Positions 17,492-26,440 of a stretch of DNA of 64,000 nucleotides are shown here, one piece after another. The stretch is taken from NCBI GenBank assembly GCA_965204915.1, contig OZ242023.1, positions 2,728,001-2,792,000 on the forward strand, read 5' to 3'. Position 1 is the first letter of the stretch, and every line of letters starts with the position of its first letter. The position numbers were made by a program, and so were the translations under genes. The stretch comes from HK1 sp965204915 (GTDB lineage: Bacteria; Pseudomonadota; Gammaproteobacteria; HK1). A model generated the notes under the pieces. It saw only the letters and a program-made list of their open reading frames with translations, had not been told where the DNA came from and made no database searches.

Positions 17492-17606
17492 GGGGTCATG
17501 GCGGGGAGGGCGCCGAATCCGGCGTTTCGGGGACCTCTTCGTGAGCCGCGTCAAGCAATACGTCGGGGGGTCATGGCGGGGAGGGCGCCGAATCCGGCGT
17601 TTCGGG
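17492..17606. repeat. 40-bp direct repeat at the SNF2 gene start
   Basis: Two nearly identical 40-bp copies (17492-17531 and 17567-17606) containing GGTCATGGCGGGGAGGGCGC, 75 bp apart. The first copy contains the start codon of the SNF2 gene (complement of CAT at 17497-17499), so the duplication also copied its ATG and upstream bases. Confidence 0.85.
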
Positions 17607-17870
17607 TCTCATGGCAGGCGACCTATCGACATGCTCCGTTTCCGCCTCGGGATGCAGCCGATACTTCACCGGTGCAACGCCCGAGCCTTTCGCCGCACCC
17701 TCCTCCACGGGAATCGAGTGCGCCTCCCCGCGATCGAGGACAGGGGACCATACTATCCGGAGGGGTGATCTCCGGGTAACTTCGCGATGGTCCCAGAGCG
17801 ATTCTTTCACGATGTGCCGGATCGCCCGCCTCCGCAGCACAGGCGCCTTTTCATTTGAAGGATGGAAACG
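17571..17870 (-). pseudogene. toxin-antitoxin remnant with a ParE/RelE-like N-terminus
   Basis: A GTG at 17669 starts VKYRLHPEAETEHVDRS, the usual opening of ParE/RelE-family toxins. It then runs into the 40-bp repeat and stops after 32 residues. The upstream frame ends ...GEAHSIPVEEGAAKGSG, which could be the tail of a RelB-like antitoxin. Only scraps remain. Confidence 0.3.
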
Positions 17871-17915
17871 TACGGTTCCCGGACGTTCACGGGCCGGACC
17901 GGGAGGGATGGAGCG

Positions 17916-19076
17916 ATGGACTTCGGACTGACGGGCGAGCAGCAGATGGTGGTCGATACCGTGCGGGGCTTCGTCGAGAAGGAGCTCTATCCGCACGAGG
18001 AGGAGGTCGAGCGCACCGGGCAGGTGCCGCCCGGGCTCGGCGAGGCGATCAAGCGCAAGGTCGTCGATCTGGGCTTCTACGCCCCGAACCTGCCGGTGGA
18101 GGTCGGCGGCGGCGGCCTCGACCACCTGACCTTCACCCTGCTGGAGCGCGAGCTCGGCCGCGCGTCCATGGCCCTCAGCGTGTTCTGGGGTCGGCCCTCC
18201 GGCATCCTGATGGGCTGCGAGGGGGAGCAGCGCGAGCGCTACCTGTTGCCGGCCGCGCGCGGCGAACGCTTCGATGCGCTTGCGATGACCGAGCCCGGCG
18301 CGGGCTCCGACGTGCGCGGGATGCAGTGCTTCGCGCGCCGCGACGGCGGGGACTGGGTGGTGAACGGCACCAAGCACTTCATCTCGCACGCGGACCTGGC
18401 CGATTTCGTCATCGTGTTCGTCGCCACCGGCGAGGAGGAGACCGCGCGCGGGCCGAAGAAGCGCATCACCTGCTTCCTCGTGGACCGTGGCACCCCCGGC
18501 TTCGAGATCCGGCCGGGCTACGACTCGGTCTCGCACCGCGGCTACCACAACTGCATCCTCACCTTCGACGACTGCCGGCTGCCGGACGGGCAGGTCCTCG
18601 GCGAGGTCCATCGCGGGTTCGAGCTGGCGAACGAGTGGCTCTACGCGACGCGGATCACGGTGGCCGCGAGCTGCGTCGGGCGGGCGCGGCGGGTGTTCGA
18701 TCTGGCACTGGCCCACGCGGCCGAGCGCCGGCAGTTCGGGCAGCCCATCGGCCGGTTCCAGGGGGTCTCGTTCAAGCTCGCGGACATGATCACGGAGATC
18801 GACGCGGCGGACTGGCTGACCCTGGCCGCGGCGTGGCGCCTCGACCGGGGCCTTCCGGCGGACCGGGAGATCGCATCGGCGAAGGTGTACGCCTCGGAGA
18901 TGCTGGCGCGGGTGACCGACGAGGCGATCCAGATCCACGGCGGCATGGGGCTGATGAGCGACCTGCCGCTGGCGCGCTTCTGGCGCGACGCCCGCGTCGA
19001 GCGCATCTGGGACGGCACCTCCGAGATCCAGCGCCACATCATCGGGCGCGGCCTGCTGCGCCCTCTGGGCGCCTGA
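17916..19076 (+). CDS. acyl-CoA dehydrogenase
   Basis: A 386-residue FAD-dependent acyl-CoA dehydrogenase that would introduce the alpha-beta double bond of an acyl-CoA. It starts at ATG 17916 (MDFGLTGEQQMVVDTVRGFV) behind GGAGGGATG; the frame is open 18 codons further upstream. Family signatures: ALAMTEPGAGSDVRGM (FAD/substrate binding), VVNGTKHFISHADLADFVIVF, ERRQFGQPIGRFQGVSFKLADM and the C-terminal QIHGGMGLMSDLPLARFWRDARVERIWDGTSEIQRHII. The usual base position falls in the IWDGTSEI segment (Asp-Gly-Thr), as in short-chain-type enzymes where the glutamate lies elsewhere. It stands alone; substrate unknown. Confidence 0.92.
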   Translation: MDFGLTGEQQMVVDTVRGFVEKELYPHEEEVERTGQVPPGLGEAIKRKVVDLGFYAPNLPVEVGGGGLDHLTFTLLERELGRASMALSVFWGRPSGILMGCEGEQRERYLLPAARGERFDALAMTEPGAGSDVRGMQCFARRDGGDWVVNGTKHFISHADLADFVIVFVATGEEETARGPKKRITCFLVDRGTPGFEIRPGYDSVSHRGYHNCILTFDDCRLPDGQVLGEVHRGFELANEWLYATRITVAASCVGRARRVFDLALAHAAERRQFGQPIGRFQGVSFKLADMITEIDAADWLTLAAAWRLDRGLPADREIASAKVYASEMLARVTDEAIQIHGGMGLMSDLPLARFWRDARVERIWDGTSEIQRHIIGRGLLRPLGA

Positions 19077-19172
19077 GCGGAACGTGGTACCCGGGCGCGC
19101 ATCGGCCTTTCGCGAAGCCGCGTCCCGGTGCGGGCGTACTCCATGCCCAAGGGAACGGAGGGAAGCGCCCCG

Positions 19173-19781
19173 ATGACCCGCCTCTCGCAGAAGCGTGGGG
19201 GATCCCGGAGGGGCTTCTCCATCCGAAGGTGCGAAACGGCCGGGTGCTGCCGGCCCGGACCCTGACCGCGCGGACCGTCGAGCGGTGGCGGCGTTCCGAC
19301 GAGCCCATGATGCTCCTGCGGATCCCGAAGGACGCCGACCTGCCGGCCGCCGTTTCGGAATACCTCGAAAGCGATCGGGGCAGGCAGGTTCGGAAGGGGT
19401 ACAAGTGCCGGATGCGCAACCCCTGGTACTCGGTTCCCGACGTGCGGGTGCCCGATTTCTTCCTGACCTGCATGTCCGGGCGCACGCCGAACCTGGTCCG
19501 GAACCGTGCGGCGGCGACCTGCACGAATGCGGTGCACGGCGTCCACCTGCGCGACGGGAAGGCCGTGCGCCGCATCGTCGGGGATTTGGGACACCCCTTT
19601 CGTCCGGCTGAGCTGCGAGCTCGAAGGCCATCCGCTCGGCGGCGGCGTGCTGAAGCTCGAACCGCGGGAAGCCGGCAGGATCGTCCTCCCTCCGCCCGCG
19701 ACGGCATCGGTGCTGTCGGGACCGGAGGTGGCGGAGGCCGTTTCGACGATGCGCTACTGGAGGCATCATGCCGCCGGGTAG
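19173..19781 (+). pseudogene. internally deleted N6-adenine methylase, copy 1
   Basis: ATG at 19173 gives MTRLSQK, the start of an Eco57I/HsdM-type methylase. It is then joined out of frame to the C-terminal region: WRRSDEPMMLLRIPKD ... GRQVRKGYKCRMRNPWYSVPDVRVPDFFL, TPNLVRNRAAATCTNAVHGV. One extra T in GGATTTGGGACACC (near 19585) shifts the frame again, and the end continues as FVRLSCELEGHPLGGGVLKLEPREAGRI. All catalytic motifs are gone. A sister copy lies at 22801-23136. Confidence 0.75.
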
Positions 19782-19899
19782 CGGTGACCGCTTTGTCGCG
19801 GCCACTCGTCGGCGATGAAGATGATGGAGGCGACGATGGCTCAAGCAATGCGACTGGCCCGGCCGGCCGGGCTGGAGGCGCGGGAAAGGACGTTGCTCG

Positions 19900-20065
19900 T
19901 GTCGTTTCCCGGCGTCGATGAGGTTGCCGTCCGGATCGGTGAAGTAGATCGACGTCCACTCGATTTCGTCCAGGATCTCCCCATGCGGCAAAGTCGCATT
20001 GATGGCCGGCAGATACGGCGGCAGCCCGGCTCGCAGAGGAGCATCGGGCCTTCCCATACTACGAA
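19900..20065 (-). pseudogene. C-terminal fragment of a VOC/glyoxalase-fold protein
   Basis: The minus strand reads AGLPPYLPAINATLPHGEIL then EIEWTSIYFTDPDGNLIDAG. The ending 'SIYFTDPDGNxIE' is typical of vicinal-oxygen-chelate (glyoxalase/bleomycin-resistance) proteins. Nothing upstream of it is preserved. A decayed remnant. Confidence 0.45.
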
Positions 20066-20115
20066 GGATGCTACAATCCGAAGCGTACCCGGCACTGACG
20101 CAACCATCGCGACCG

Positions 20116-20421
20116 ATGGCCATCAACCTCGCCCACCGCAGGGATCTCGACGAACGCGTCGAAAGACTGGCCGCCCGCCTCGGATTGACGGGCAGGGGCC
20201 GGAAAGTCGGCGTGATCGAGCGGGCACTGACCACCCTTGAAGAGCAAGTGGAACGGGACCACCCCGATCGCGGCACCATCATCGCAGCACTCGACCGCTA
20301 CATCGACACCGGCTCTCGACGGCGTGATCGGCTCATGGCCGGCAACGGTCTTCATGGCGATCCGCCGCTGTCGCTGGCCCTGCAAGAAATGCTCTATGAC
20401 GAGCGCGGACTCCCGAAGTGA
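20116..20421 (+). CDS. vapB: VapB-type antitoxin
   Basis: 101 residues from ATG 20116 (MAINLAHRRDLDERVERLAARLGLTG). This matches the Rv0623-like VapB antitoxins: an N-terminal ribbon-helix-helix ('xINLxxxxxDxxVxRLAxxxG') and a C-terminal toxin-binding tail. It would bind and repress its own promoter and neutralise VapC. The last codon overlaps the GTG of the toxin gene (GTGA), so the two are translationally coupled. Intact. Confidence 0.82.
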   Translation: MAINLAHRRDLDERVERLAARLGLTGRGRKVGVIERALTTLEEQVERDHPDRGTIIAALDRYIDTGSRRRDRLMAGNGLHGDPPLSLALQEMLYDERGLPK

Positions 20422-20819
20422 TCGCGGTCGACACGTCGGCCGTGCTGGCAATCCTCCTGGCGGAAGACGAGGCCCCGGAGTTCCGGGGCCTGATCGGCGA
20501 AGCGGGAGGCGCCATCGTCTCGGCCGGCACGGCTGTCGAGCTCGCCGCGGTCGCGAGTCGCGACGATGATCTGTACGCTGCCGCGCTGATGTTTCTGAAC
20601 GAACCCTTTGTTCGCGTCGAGCCGGTCGACACGGCCCAGGTTGCGATCGCAGCGGAAGCCTGTCGCCGCTACGGCAAGGGCCATCATCCGGCGGGTCTCA
20701 ATCTTGGGGACGTCTTCGCCTATTCGCTGGCTCGCAAACGGGGGGTGCCGCTTCTGTTCAAAGGTGAGGATTTTCCGCGAACCGACGTCGAATCCGCGAT
20801 TCCGGAGAGCGGCCGATAG
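20418..20819 (+). CDS. vapC: VapC-type PIN-domain toxin
   Basis: 133 residues from GTG 20418. The PIN-domain RNase residues are visible: Asp5 in VDTSAVLAILLAEDEA, Glu in AGTAVELAAVA, and Asp in LNLGDVFAYSLARKRGVPLLFKGEDF. VapC toxins cleave tRNA or rRNA loops. It overlaps vapB by four bases. The module looks complete. Confidence 0.87.
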   Translation: MIAVDTSAVLAILLAEDEAPEFRGLIGEAGGAIVSAGTAVELAAVASRDDDLYAAALMFLNEPFVRVEPVDTAQVAIAAEACRRYGKGHHPAGLNLGDVFAYSLARKRGVPLLFKGEDFPRTDVESAIPESGR

Positions 20820-20960
20820 CTTCCCTCCGACCTCCGGGCTGTTCGACTCTCCAAACGTCCTGAAACGTCCCGCCGATCACCGGGCGGGCTCACCCCGTTC
20901 CACGGCGAACGATCGTTGAAAACCTGTCCACCGTTTCGGCGAGCCGGAGCCAAACGCCGC

Positions 20961-21299
20961 TCAGCGAACAAATCTCCGTCTGCTTCCATGCGTCAGGGCG
21001 CGACGCCCGCGAAGCACGAATCGGGCCGCCCGGGTGGCGTCCGCGAGCCGTTCGGCGGGGGTGCGCCGCAAGGTCCGCTCGAACAGCGCGTCGGTGGCGG
21101 GGTCGGGCGCACCGAGCGCGACGCGGATCTCGAAGCCGGCCGCCCGGACGAGACGCTCCGCGAGGTCGGTGGAAGGGACGCGGGTTCCTGCCTCTATCCG
21201 CCCGACCGTCGACGCCGCGACGCCCGCGCGCCGGGCCAGCTCCGCCCGGGTGAGTCCAGCCCGCTCGCGGGCTTCGCGAATGAGATGTGCGATGGCCAT
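20961..21299 (-). CDS. XRE-family HTH regulator or antitoxin
   Basis: 112 residues from ATG 21299. Residues 1-60 are a classic helix-turn-helix (IREARERAGLTRAELARRAGVAASTVGRIEAGTRVPS). The rest (LVRAAGFEIRVALG ... DALFERTLRRTPAERLADATRAARFVL) resembles HTH antitoxins encoded beside nucleotidyltransferase-type toxins. No such partner is adjacent: 140 bp separate it from convergent vapC, and upstream there is no clear gene for over 500 bp. It may be an orphan. Confidence 0.75.
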   Translation of the reverse strand: MAIAHLIREARERAGLTRAELARRAGVAASTVGRIEAGTRVPSTDLAERLVRAAGFEIRVALGAPDPATDALFERTLRRTPAERLADATRAARFVLRGRRALTHGSRRRFVR

Positions 21300-21867
21300 G
21301 GCGCCCTTATAGCCATTCGGCAATCCGCGAGACAAGTGCTCGTGACCGGGTGAGCGAGCGCTGACTTGCATGGAGCAAAGCGGTTCCCGCCCGTCCATGG
21401 CGTTGGCCGGGGGGCGAACGCGCAGGCGACCGGGGTGTCGGACGCTGGTGCCGTGAGGCGAATCGGCAGGGAACGGCCGCGCGGCCCGCGCGCATCGATT
21501 GGGCTCCGGGCGGTGACGACGGGCAGGGCCGCGCTGTCGTTGAACACGTGTCGTCCCCGGGCATTCGGGTGCATTCCATTCCGCGCGTATCGATGATCCG
21601 ATCGATCCGGACGGGACGATCCTGAAGGTCTGCATGGCAAGGCGGTCCCCGACGAGGTGTTCCACGATCCCGGGTGAAGCGCGGCGGCCACCTGCCACGT
21701 CAAGCCTGCACGGCCCCGTCGGCCATGGTGATCCGGCGGATGATCATGGCCCGTGACCGCATACTGAGCACCTGCATCCGGCACCGTGAAGAGTCTTGCG
21801 GTCGGCTCGCAGGCGTATATACACTCCACCCTGCCGCTCGGAGGCGCCTTCCGCGAAGTGCTCGTCC
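21300..21867. other. 0.57-kb stretch without a recognised gene
   Basis: Both strands have open frames because of the GC content, but none has a recognisable family or good start. It probably contains the promoters of the flanking divergent genes and decayed sequence. Confidence 0.4.
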
Positions 21868-22172
21868 ATGAGCCTGATCGTCCCGCCCAGGATTCGGCAG
21901 AAGCTCGAGACGAAGCACAACGTCACAAGGGCGGAGGTCGAGCAATGTTTCATGAACCACGATGGCCCGTATCTCACCGACGAGCGCGAAGCACATGCCG
22001 CCGATCCCCCGACACTGTGGTTCATCGGAGAGACCGATACCGGCCGCCGGCTGAAGGTCGTATTCGTCCCGAACACGGCAACGTCTACCTCCGAACCGCA
22101 TTCACACCGACCCCGGGACAGGCAAGGGTCTGGTTCGACGCCGTCGCATCACCATCGAAGAAAAACAAATGA
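21868..22172 (+). pseudogene. frameshifted BrnT-like toxin
   Basis: ATG 21868 gives MSLIVPPRIRQKLETKHNVT then RAEVEQCFMNHDGPYLTDERE, DPPTLWFIGETDTGRRLKVVFVP. This is the pattern of small toxins often annotated as ADP-ribosyl-(dinitrogen reductase) hydrolase and akin to BrnT. After VVFVP the homology continues one frame over (EHGNVYLRTAFTPTPGQARVWF ...) to a stop at 22172, so one base is missing near 22075. An intact antitoxin gene follows 30 bp downstream. Confidence 0.65.
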
Positions 22173-22202
22173 TGCCCAAGTCAAGACACGAGGGACCGTT
22201 CG

Positions 22203-22550
22203 ATGGACGAGCGCAAGAAAATCCCCGCATCCGATGAAACGTGGGAGTCCGGCGAGCTGGGTGACGACCCGAAGTTCGCAAAAGTCTTCGAGGGCGACGT
22301 CCAGTCGCGGATCGACGATGCGATGGCCATGCAGCCGATTTCCATCCGGCTGCCGAAATCGCTCATCGAATCGTTCAAGCTGCTCGGCCAGGTGCACGGC
22401 CTTGGCTACCAGCCGCTGATGCGGCGCGCACTCACCCGCTTCGCAGAGGCCGAGATGAAGCTCGTGCCCAGCGACGTCATCGCCGAGCAACGGCGGGCGG
22501 GCACGCACCTCGAGAGCGACGACCGGCCGCCGGAGACCGCGACCGGCTGA
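22203..22550 (+). CDS. BrnA/CopG-like antitoxin
   Basis: 115 residues: an acidic front (WESGELGDDPKFAKVFEGD) and a ribbon-helix-helix C-terminal half (QPISIRLPKSLIESFKLLGQ, YQPLMRRALTRFAEAEMK). This arrangement is usual for antitoxins of BrnT-like toxins. The toxin gene directly upstream is frameshifted, so the antitoxin may now be a solitary repressor. Confidence 0.72.
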   Translation: MDERKKIPASDETWESGELGDDPKFAKVFEGDVQSRIDDAMAMQPISIRLPKSLIESFKLLGQVHGLGYQPLMRRALTRFAEAEMKLVPSDVIAEQRRAGTHLESDDRPPETATG

Positions 22551-22800
22551 CACGTCAACCTGAGCCGGGCGGAGCATCGGCCGGACCTCCCGGACGAAGC
22601 GTCCGAGCCGGGCGCGATTCCTCCCCGCCACCCGGCGTGTCGATGCCATGCGCGTGGAGAGCGCGGCTTCGCGGAGCGCGCCCCGCCGGCTGCCTGCTGC
22701 TCTCCGGATCTGCCTGGAGATCCAGTCCTATGTGGTTGGTATCGTTATTGCCTGTCACAACGAATGGATGGGAAGCTCCGATGCGGTGAGGAGCCCGCCG

Positions 22801-23136
22801 ATGACCCGCCTCTCGCAAAAACAGGCCGGCGCCTACTACACGCCGAACCTGGTCCGGAATCGTGCGGCGGCGACCTGCACGAACGCGGTGCACGGCGTCC
22901 ACCTGTGCGACGGGAAGGCCGTCCGCCGCATCGTCGGGGATTGGGACACCCCTTTCGTCCGGTTGAGCTGCGAGCTCGAAGGCCATCCGCTCGGCGGCGG
23001 CGTGCTGAAGCTCGAACCACGGGAAGCCGGCAGGATCGTCCTCCCTCCGCCCGCGACGGCATCCGCACTGTCGGGACCGGAGGTGGCGGAGGCCGTTTCG
23101 ACGATGCGTACATGGAGACACTACGATGGCGGATAA
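22801..23136 (+). pseudogene. internally deleted N6-adenine methylase, copy 2
   Basis: An open 111-codon frame: MTRLSQKQAGAYYTP, the standard N-terminus of an N6-adenine methylase, is joined in frame to the C-terminal part NLVRNRAAATCTNAVHGVHL ... SCELEGHPLGGGVLKLEPRE. The deletion removed the SAM site, NPPY motif and most of the target-recognition region. The sister copy at 19173-19781 has a different inner breakpoint. The product is translatable but not catalytic. Confidence 0.7.
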
Positions 23137-23305
23137 CGGTCGGCGGACGACGGGCGTCGCCCGGGAGTGCCGATGGGTGAATCGAGCCAAGGTTTTCGAA
23201 CATTTCGCCGTCCATGACGGGCCGACCCAAAGTCAGCAGCACATCAAGCAGCGAATTCGATGCACACGAACGGCCTGATGGTGTGGGGAGGCGGCATTGC
23301 TCGAC

Positions 23306-26068
23306 TCACCCGGCCCCGGACCTCACCAGCGGCACGGACGAATCGCGCTCGAACCGTCTCGCGCGGCGGTACACCGGCTCCGACAGCGCGGGCGCACCGA
23401 ACGAGGCGTTCCGGCGCTCCACCGGTACATCGGTGTAGCGGGTGGTGCGTTGCCGGGGCGATCGCCCGGCTTCGCGGATGACGGCTTCGAGCCGCGCCGG
23501 GGGCATCTCCTGCCCGAATCCGGCCCCCGCCGCGCGGGTGATGGACTCGTTCATCAGGGTCCCGCCGGCGTCGTTGGCGCCGGCCGCGAGCGCGAGCCGC
23601 ATCCCGTCCGGCCCCATCTTCACCCACGAGGCCTGGACGTTCACGATCCAGGGGTCGAGGGCGAGCCGGGCGACGGCGTGCATCAGCACCGCCTCGCGCA
23701 GCGTCGGCCCGCGCCGGGCGTGGCCGCGCAGGTACATCGGCGACTCCATGTGCACGAAGGGCAGCGGCACGAACTCGGTGAACCCGCCGGTGCGCTCGGC
23801 CAGGGCGCGCACCCGCAGTAGGTGCCGCGCCCAGTGCCGGTAGCCGTCCACGTGGCCGAACATGATGGTGGCGGTCGAGCCCAGCCCGACACGGTGCGCG
23901 GATTCCATCACCTCCAGCCATTCGGCGGTGGTGATCTTGTCCGGACAGATCACCCGGCGCACCTCGTCGTCGAGGATCTCGGCCGCGGTGCCGGGCAGGG
24001 AACCGAGCCCCGCCTCGCGCAGTTTCCCGAGGAACTCGCCGAGCTCGATGCCCAAGGTCCGGGCGCCCTGCCAGACCTCCAGCGGCGAGAAGGCGTGGAC
24101 GTGGATCCCCGGCGCCGCTTCCTTCACCGCGCGGCAGATCGAGAGGTAGGTCTCGCCGGTGTAGTCGGGGTGGATGCCGCCCTGGAGGCAGACCTCGGTG
24201 GCGCCCCGCTCCCATGCCTCGCGGGTGCGGCGCGCGATCTCCGCGAGGTCGAGATCGTAGGGCCGGCCGCGCAGGTTCGCGCTCAGGCGCCCCTTGGAGA
24301 ACGCGCAGAACCGGCACTTGAAGTAGCAGACGTTGGTGTAGTTGACGTTGCGGTTGACGACGTAGGTGACGACGTCGCCGTTGCGCTCGCGGCGCAGTGC
24401 GTCCGCCGCCTCGCAGACCGCGCGCGCCTCGCCGCCGCGCGCCTCGAACAGCCTGACGATCTGCGCCTCGTCGAGCGCCGCCCCCTCGCTTGCCTGGTCG
24501 AAGATGCGATCGAGGGAAGAGGTGGTGCGGGACGTGACGACGGCCGAGACGAAATCGGCGGACGGCGATCCGTCTCCGTCCGCCGTACTCCGCCCACCCG
24601 GCCCGTGCCCCGAGTCCCGACCGTCGATCGTGACGAGCACGGCCTCCCCCGGACCGGGGGCGGTGTGTCGTTCAAGACGTCGCCGGCCCCGAGCCGCAGC
24701 ACCCTCTTCAGCGGTTTCCCCCGAACCGGGGACGGTGCGTCGTTCAAGTGCCGCGACGCCGGCGGGCATGTGTCCACCGTTTCCGTTCCCCGCGTGCCGG
24801 CCCTGCTCCGGCCCGCATCCGAACCCCCGATCGTCGCCCACACCAGGACGCTCCGGCGCCTGCACCGCATCTCCCGCATACCACCTCGAATCCCGCCCGA
24901 GCCCCTGGCCGTCGCTCGCGGCGAGCACCGCGCTGCGGAGCCCCGGATCGACCCACTGTTCCAGGTCGGCCACGTAGCGGGGGTACAGCGGGAGCCGGGG
25001 GGCGAGCGACTTGCCCGCCGACCCGGTGGCGCGCTCCAGCTCGATCAGGTGCGGCCACGGCGCTTCCGGGTTCACGTGGTCCGGGGTCACCGGCGACACC
25101 CCGCCCCAGTCGTCGATGCCCGCCTCGACGAGTCGGGGCAGTGCGCCCGGACGCAGGTTCGGCGGCGCCTGGACGCTGGTGTCCGGCCCCAGGAGGAGCC
25201 GCGCTGCGGCGATGGTCCACAGGTGGTCCTCCAGCGCCGGCTCGGGCGCCGCCGCCATCGGCGTGCCGGGCTTGGCCCGGAAGTTCTGCACGATCACTTC
25301 CTGGACGTGCCCGTGCCGGTCGGCGAGGTCGCGGATGGCGAGCAGCGATTCGACGCGCTCGCGCCGGGTCTCGCCGATCCCGATGAGGATCCCGGTGGTG
25401 AACGGCACCGCCAGCGCGCCCGCGCGCTCCAGGGTCGCGAGCCTCACCGCCGGGTCCTTGTCCGGCGAGCCGTAGTGCGGCCCCCCCTTTTCGCACAGCC
25501 GCCGGGACGTCGACTCCAGCATGATCCCGGCGGACACCGAGACCTCGCGAAGCCGCGCAAGCTCCTCGCGCCGCATCACGCCGGGGTTGACGTGGGGCAG
25601 GAGGCCGGTCTCCTCGTGCACCCGCCGCGCGGCGTGGACCAGGTAGTCGATGGTGGACTCGAAGCCCATCTCCGCCAGCGCCTCGCGCGCCGCCCGGTAC
25701 CGCCGCTCGGGCTGGTCCCCCAGCGTGAACAGGGCCTCCGTGCAGCCGGCCTCGGCCCCTTTGCGCGCGATGCCGATGGCCTCGTCCACCGTGAGGTACG
25801 GCGCGCGCACGCCGCCCGGGGTCTTCGCGAAGGTGCAGTAGCGGCATACGTCGCGGCACAGCTCGGTGAGGGGGATGAAGACCTTGGGGGAGTAGGTGAC
25901 GAGAGCGCCCGTGCGGCGGTCGCGCACCGCGCGCGCGGCTTCCATCAGCGCGCCGGTGTCGCCGATGCCGGCGAAGGCGGGCGCCTGGGCGTCGTCGAGG
26001 CGCTCCCCGTTCGCCAGCGCGTCGAGGAGCGGCTGTATCGTCGTGGCGTCCATCGGGGATAGAGACAT
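23306..26068 (-). CDS. fbiC: bifunctional FO synthase (CofG-CofH fusion)
   Basis: 920 residues from ATG 26068. Two radical-SAM enzymes are fused: the N-terminal CofG-like half has CRDVCRYC (CxxxCxxC) with FTLGDQPE and GILIGIGETRRER; the C-terminal CofH-like half has CYFKCRFC with CLQGGIHPDY and NVQASWVKMG. Together they make 7,8-didemethyl-8-hydroxy-5-deazariboflavin, the chromophore of cofactor F420, from tyrosine and a pyrimidinedione. A 130-residue low-complexity linker (about residues 400-535) separates the halves and holds two 24-residue repeats (LERRTVPGSGE / LERHTAPGPGE). Other F420 genes are not in the window. Fused FbiC is typical of Actinobacteria, suggesting an ancient transfer. 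Confidence 0.93.
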   Translation of the reverse strand: MSLSPMDATTIQPLLDALANGERLDDAQAPAFAGIGDTGALMEAARAVRDRRTGALVTYSPKVFIPLTELCRDVCRYCTFAKTPGGVRAPYLTVDEAIGIARKGAEAGCTEALFTLGDQPERRYRAAREALAEMGFESTIDYLVHAARRVHEETGLLPHVNPGVMRREELARLREVSVSAGIMLESTSRRLCEKGGPHYGSPDKDPAVRLATLERAGALAVPFTTGILIGIGETRRERVESLLAIRDLADRHGHVQEVIVQNFRAKPGTPMAAAPEPALEDHLWTIAAARLLLGPDTSVQAPPNLRPGALPRLVEAGIDDWGGVSPVTPDHVNPEAPWPHLIELERATGSAGKSLAPRLPLYPRYVADLEQWVDPGLRSAVLAASDGQGLGRDSRWYAGDAVQAPERPGVGDDRGFGCGPEQGRHAGNGNGGHMPAGVAALERRTVPGSGETAEEGAAARGRRRLERHTAPGPGEAVLVTIDGRDSGHGPGGRSTADGDGSPSADFVSAVVTSRTTSSLDRIFDQASEGAALDEAQIVRLFEARGGEARAVCEAADALRRERNGDVVTYVVNRNVNYTNVCYFKCRFCAFSKGRLSANLRGRPYDLDLAEIARRTREAWERGATEVCLQGGIHPDYTGETYLSICRAVKEAAPGIHVHAFSPLEVWQGARTLGIELGEFLGKLREAGLGSLPGTAAEILDDEVRRVICPDKITTAEWLEVMESAHRVGLGSTATIMFGHVDGYRHWARHLLRVRALAERTGGFTEFVPLPFVHMESPMYLRGHARRGPTLREAVLMHAVARLALDPWIVNVQASWVKMGPDGMRLALAAGANDAGGTLMNESITRAAGAGFGQEMPPARLEAVIREAGRSPRQRTTRYTDVPVERRNASFGAPALSEPVYRRARRFERDSSVPLVRSGAG

Positions 26069-26440
26069 GGGATGTGGCCAGGGATCGGCACGGGCACGAG
26101 CCGCCATCGCGCCGGGAGTACACCCCAACTCATGGCCGCGTACAAGCGGCGGATGACGATTTCTCATCACGTCGAAGCGCAGGCGGCTCATGCGCGGCAT
26201 CGTGCGCGCGGATCCTGCGGGACGACGCTCATGGCGCCATGGGCCGGTCCCGGTCGTGATCGACGACGCAGAAGAATCCGAACGGCTCGGACGATTCGTC
26301 GTGCAACGTTCGCACGCCCCTGCGGGGGCGGTGCATGCAATGATCGGGATGCCGTCCCGGTACCGTCATGGCAAGGATGGGGACAATCCGTATCCGGGAC
26401 AATCCGCCGGCAGCGGCACGATCGCGGGGGAGGACAGGAC
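26069..26440. other. divergent intergenic region between fbiC and the glycosylase gene
   Basis: About 370 bp with no recognised gene. It should hold both promoters. A GCCCC-TGC-GGGGC hairpin lies near 26319-26331. No consensus sigma-70 boxes stand out. Confidence 0.35.

Larger units (their letters stand above)
14963..17499 (-). pseudogene. SNF2-type helicase gene split by an insertion sequence (DrmD-like)
   Basis: The 5' part (17499 to 17139) encodes a 120-residue N-terminal domain (VLIRDAEWVVRRADL, SELVREREAVFL, LVPYQLDPARQA). Beyond the insertion the frame continues ALRQPRQRILIADAVGLGKT (motif I), IDTLKQDAEY, IDEAHNVADRG (motif II), LSATPHDGR (motif III) and GLVIRRFKKD, to 14963. Removing the IS and one 10-bp target copy restores a continuous frame through LDPARQALRQPRQ. 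Even so, the second RecA-like half is missing: the sequence ends in an Ala/Pro/Glu-rich tail. It is therefore doubly inactivated. SNF2 plus Eco57I methylase suggests a DISARM-like system, but other helicase-methylase pairs are possible. Confidence 0.7.

Noticed and set aside
11508..17499. A functional DISARM class 1 system
   Set aside because: The helicase is split by an IS and lacks its second half, the methylase lacks motif I, and no drmB or drmC is present; DISARM identity is also not certain.
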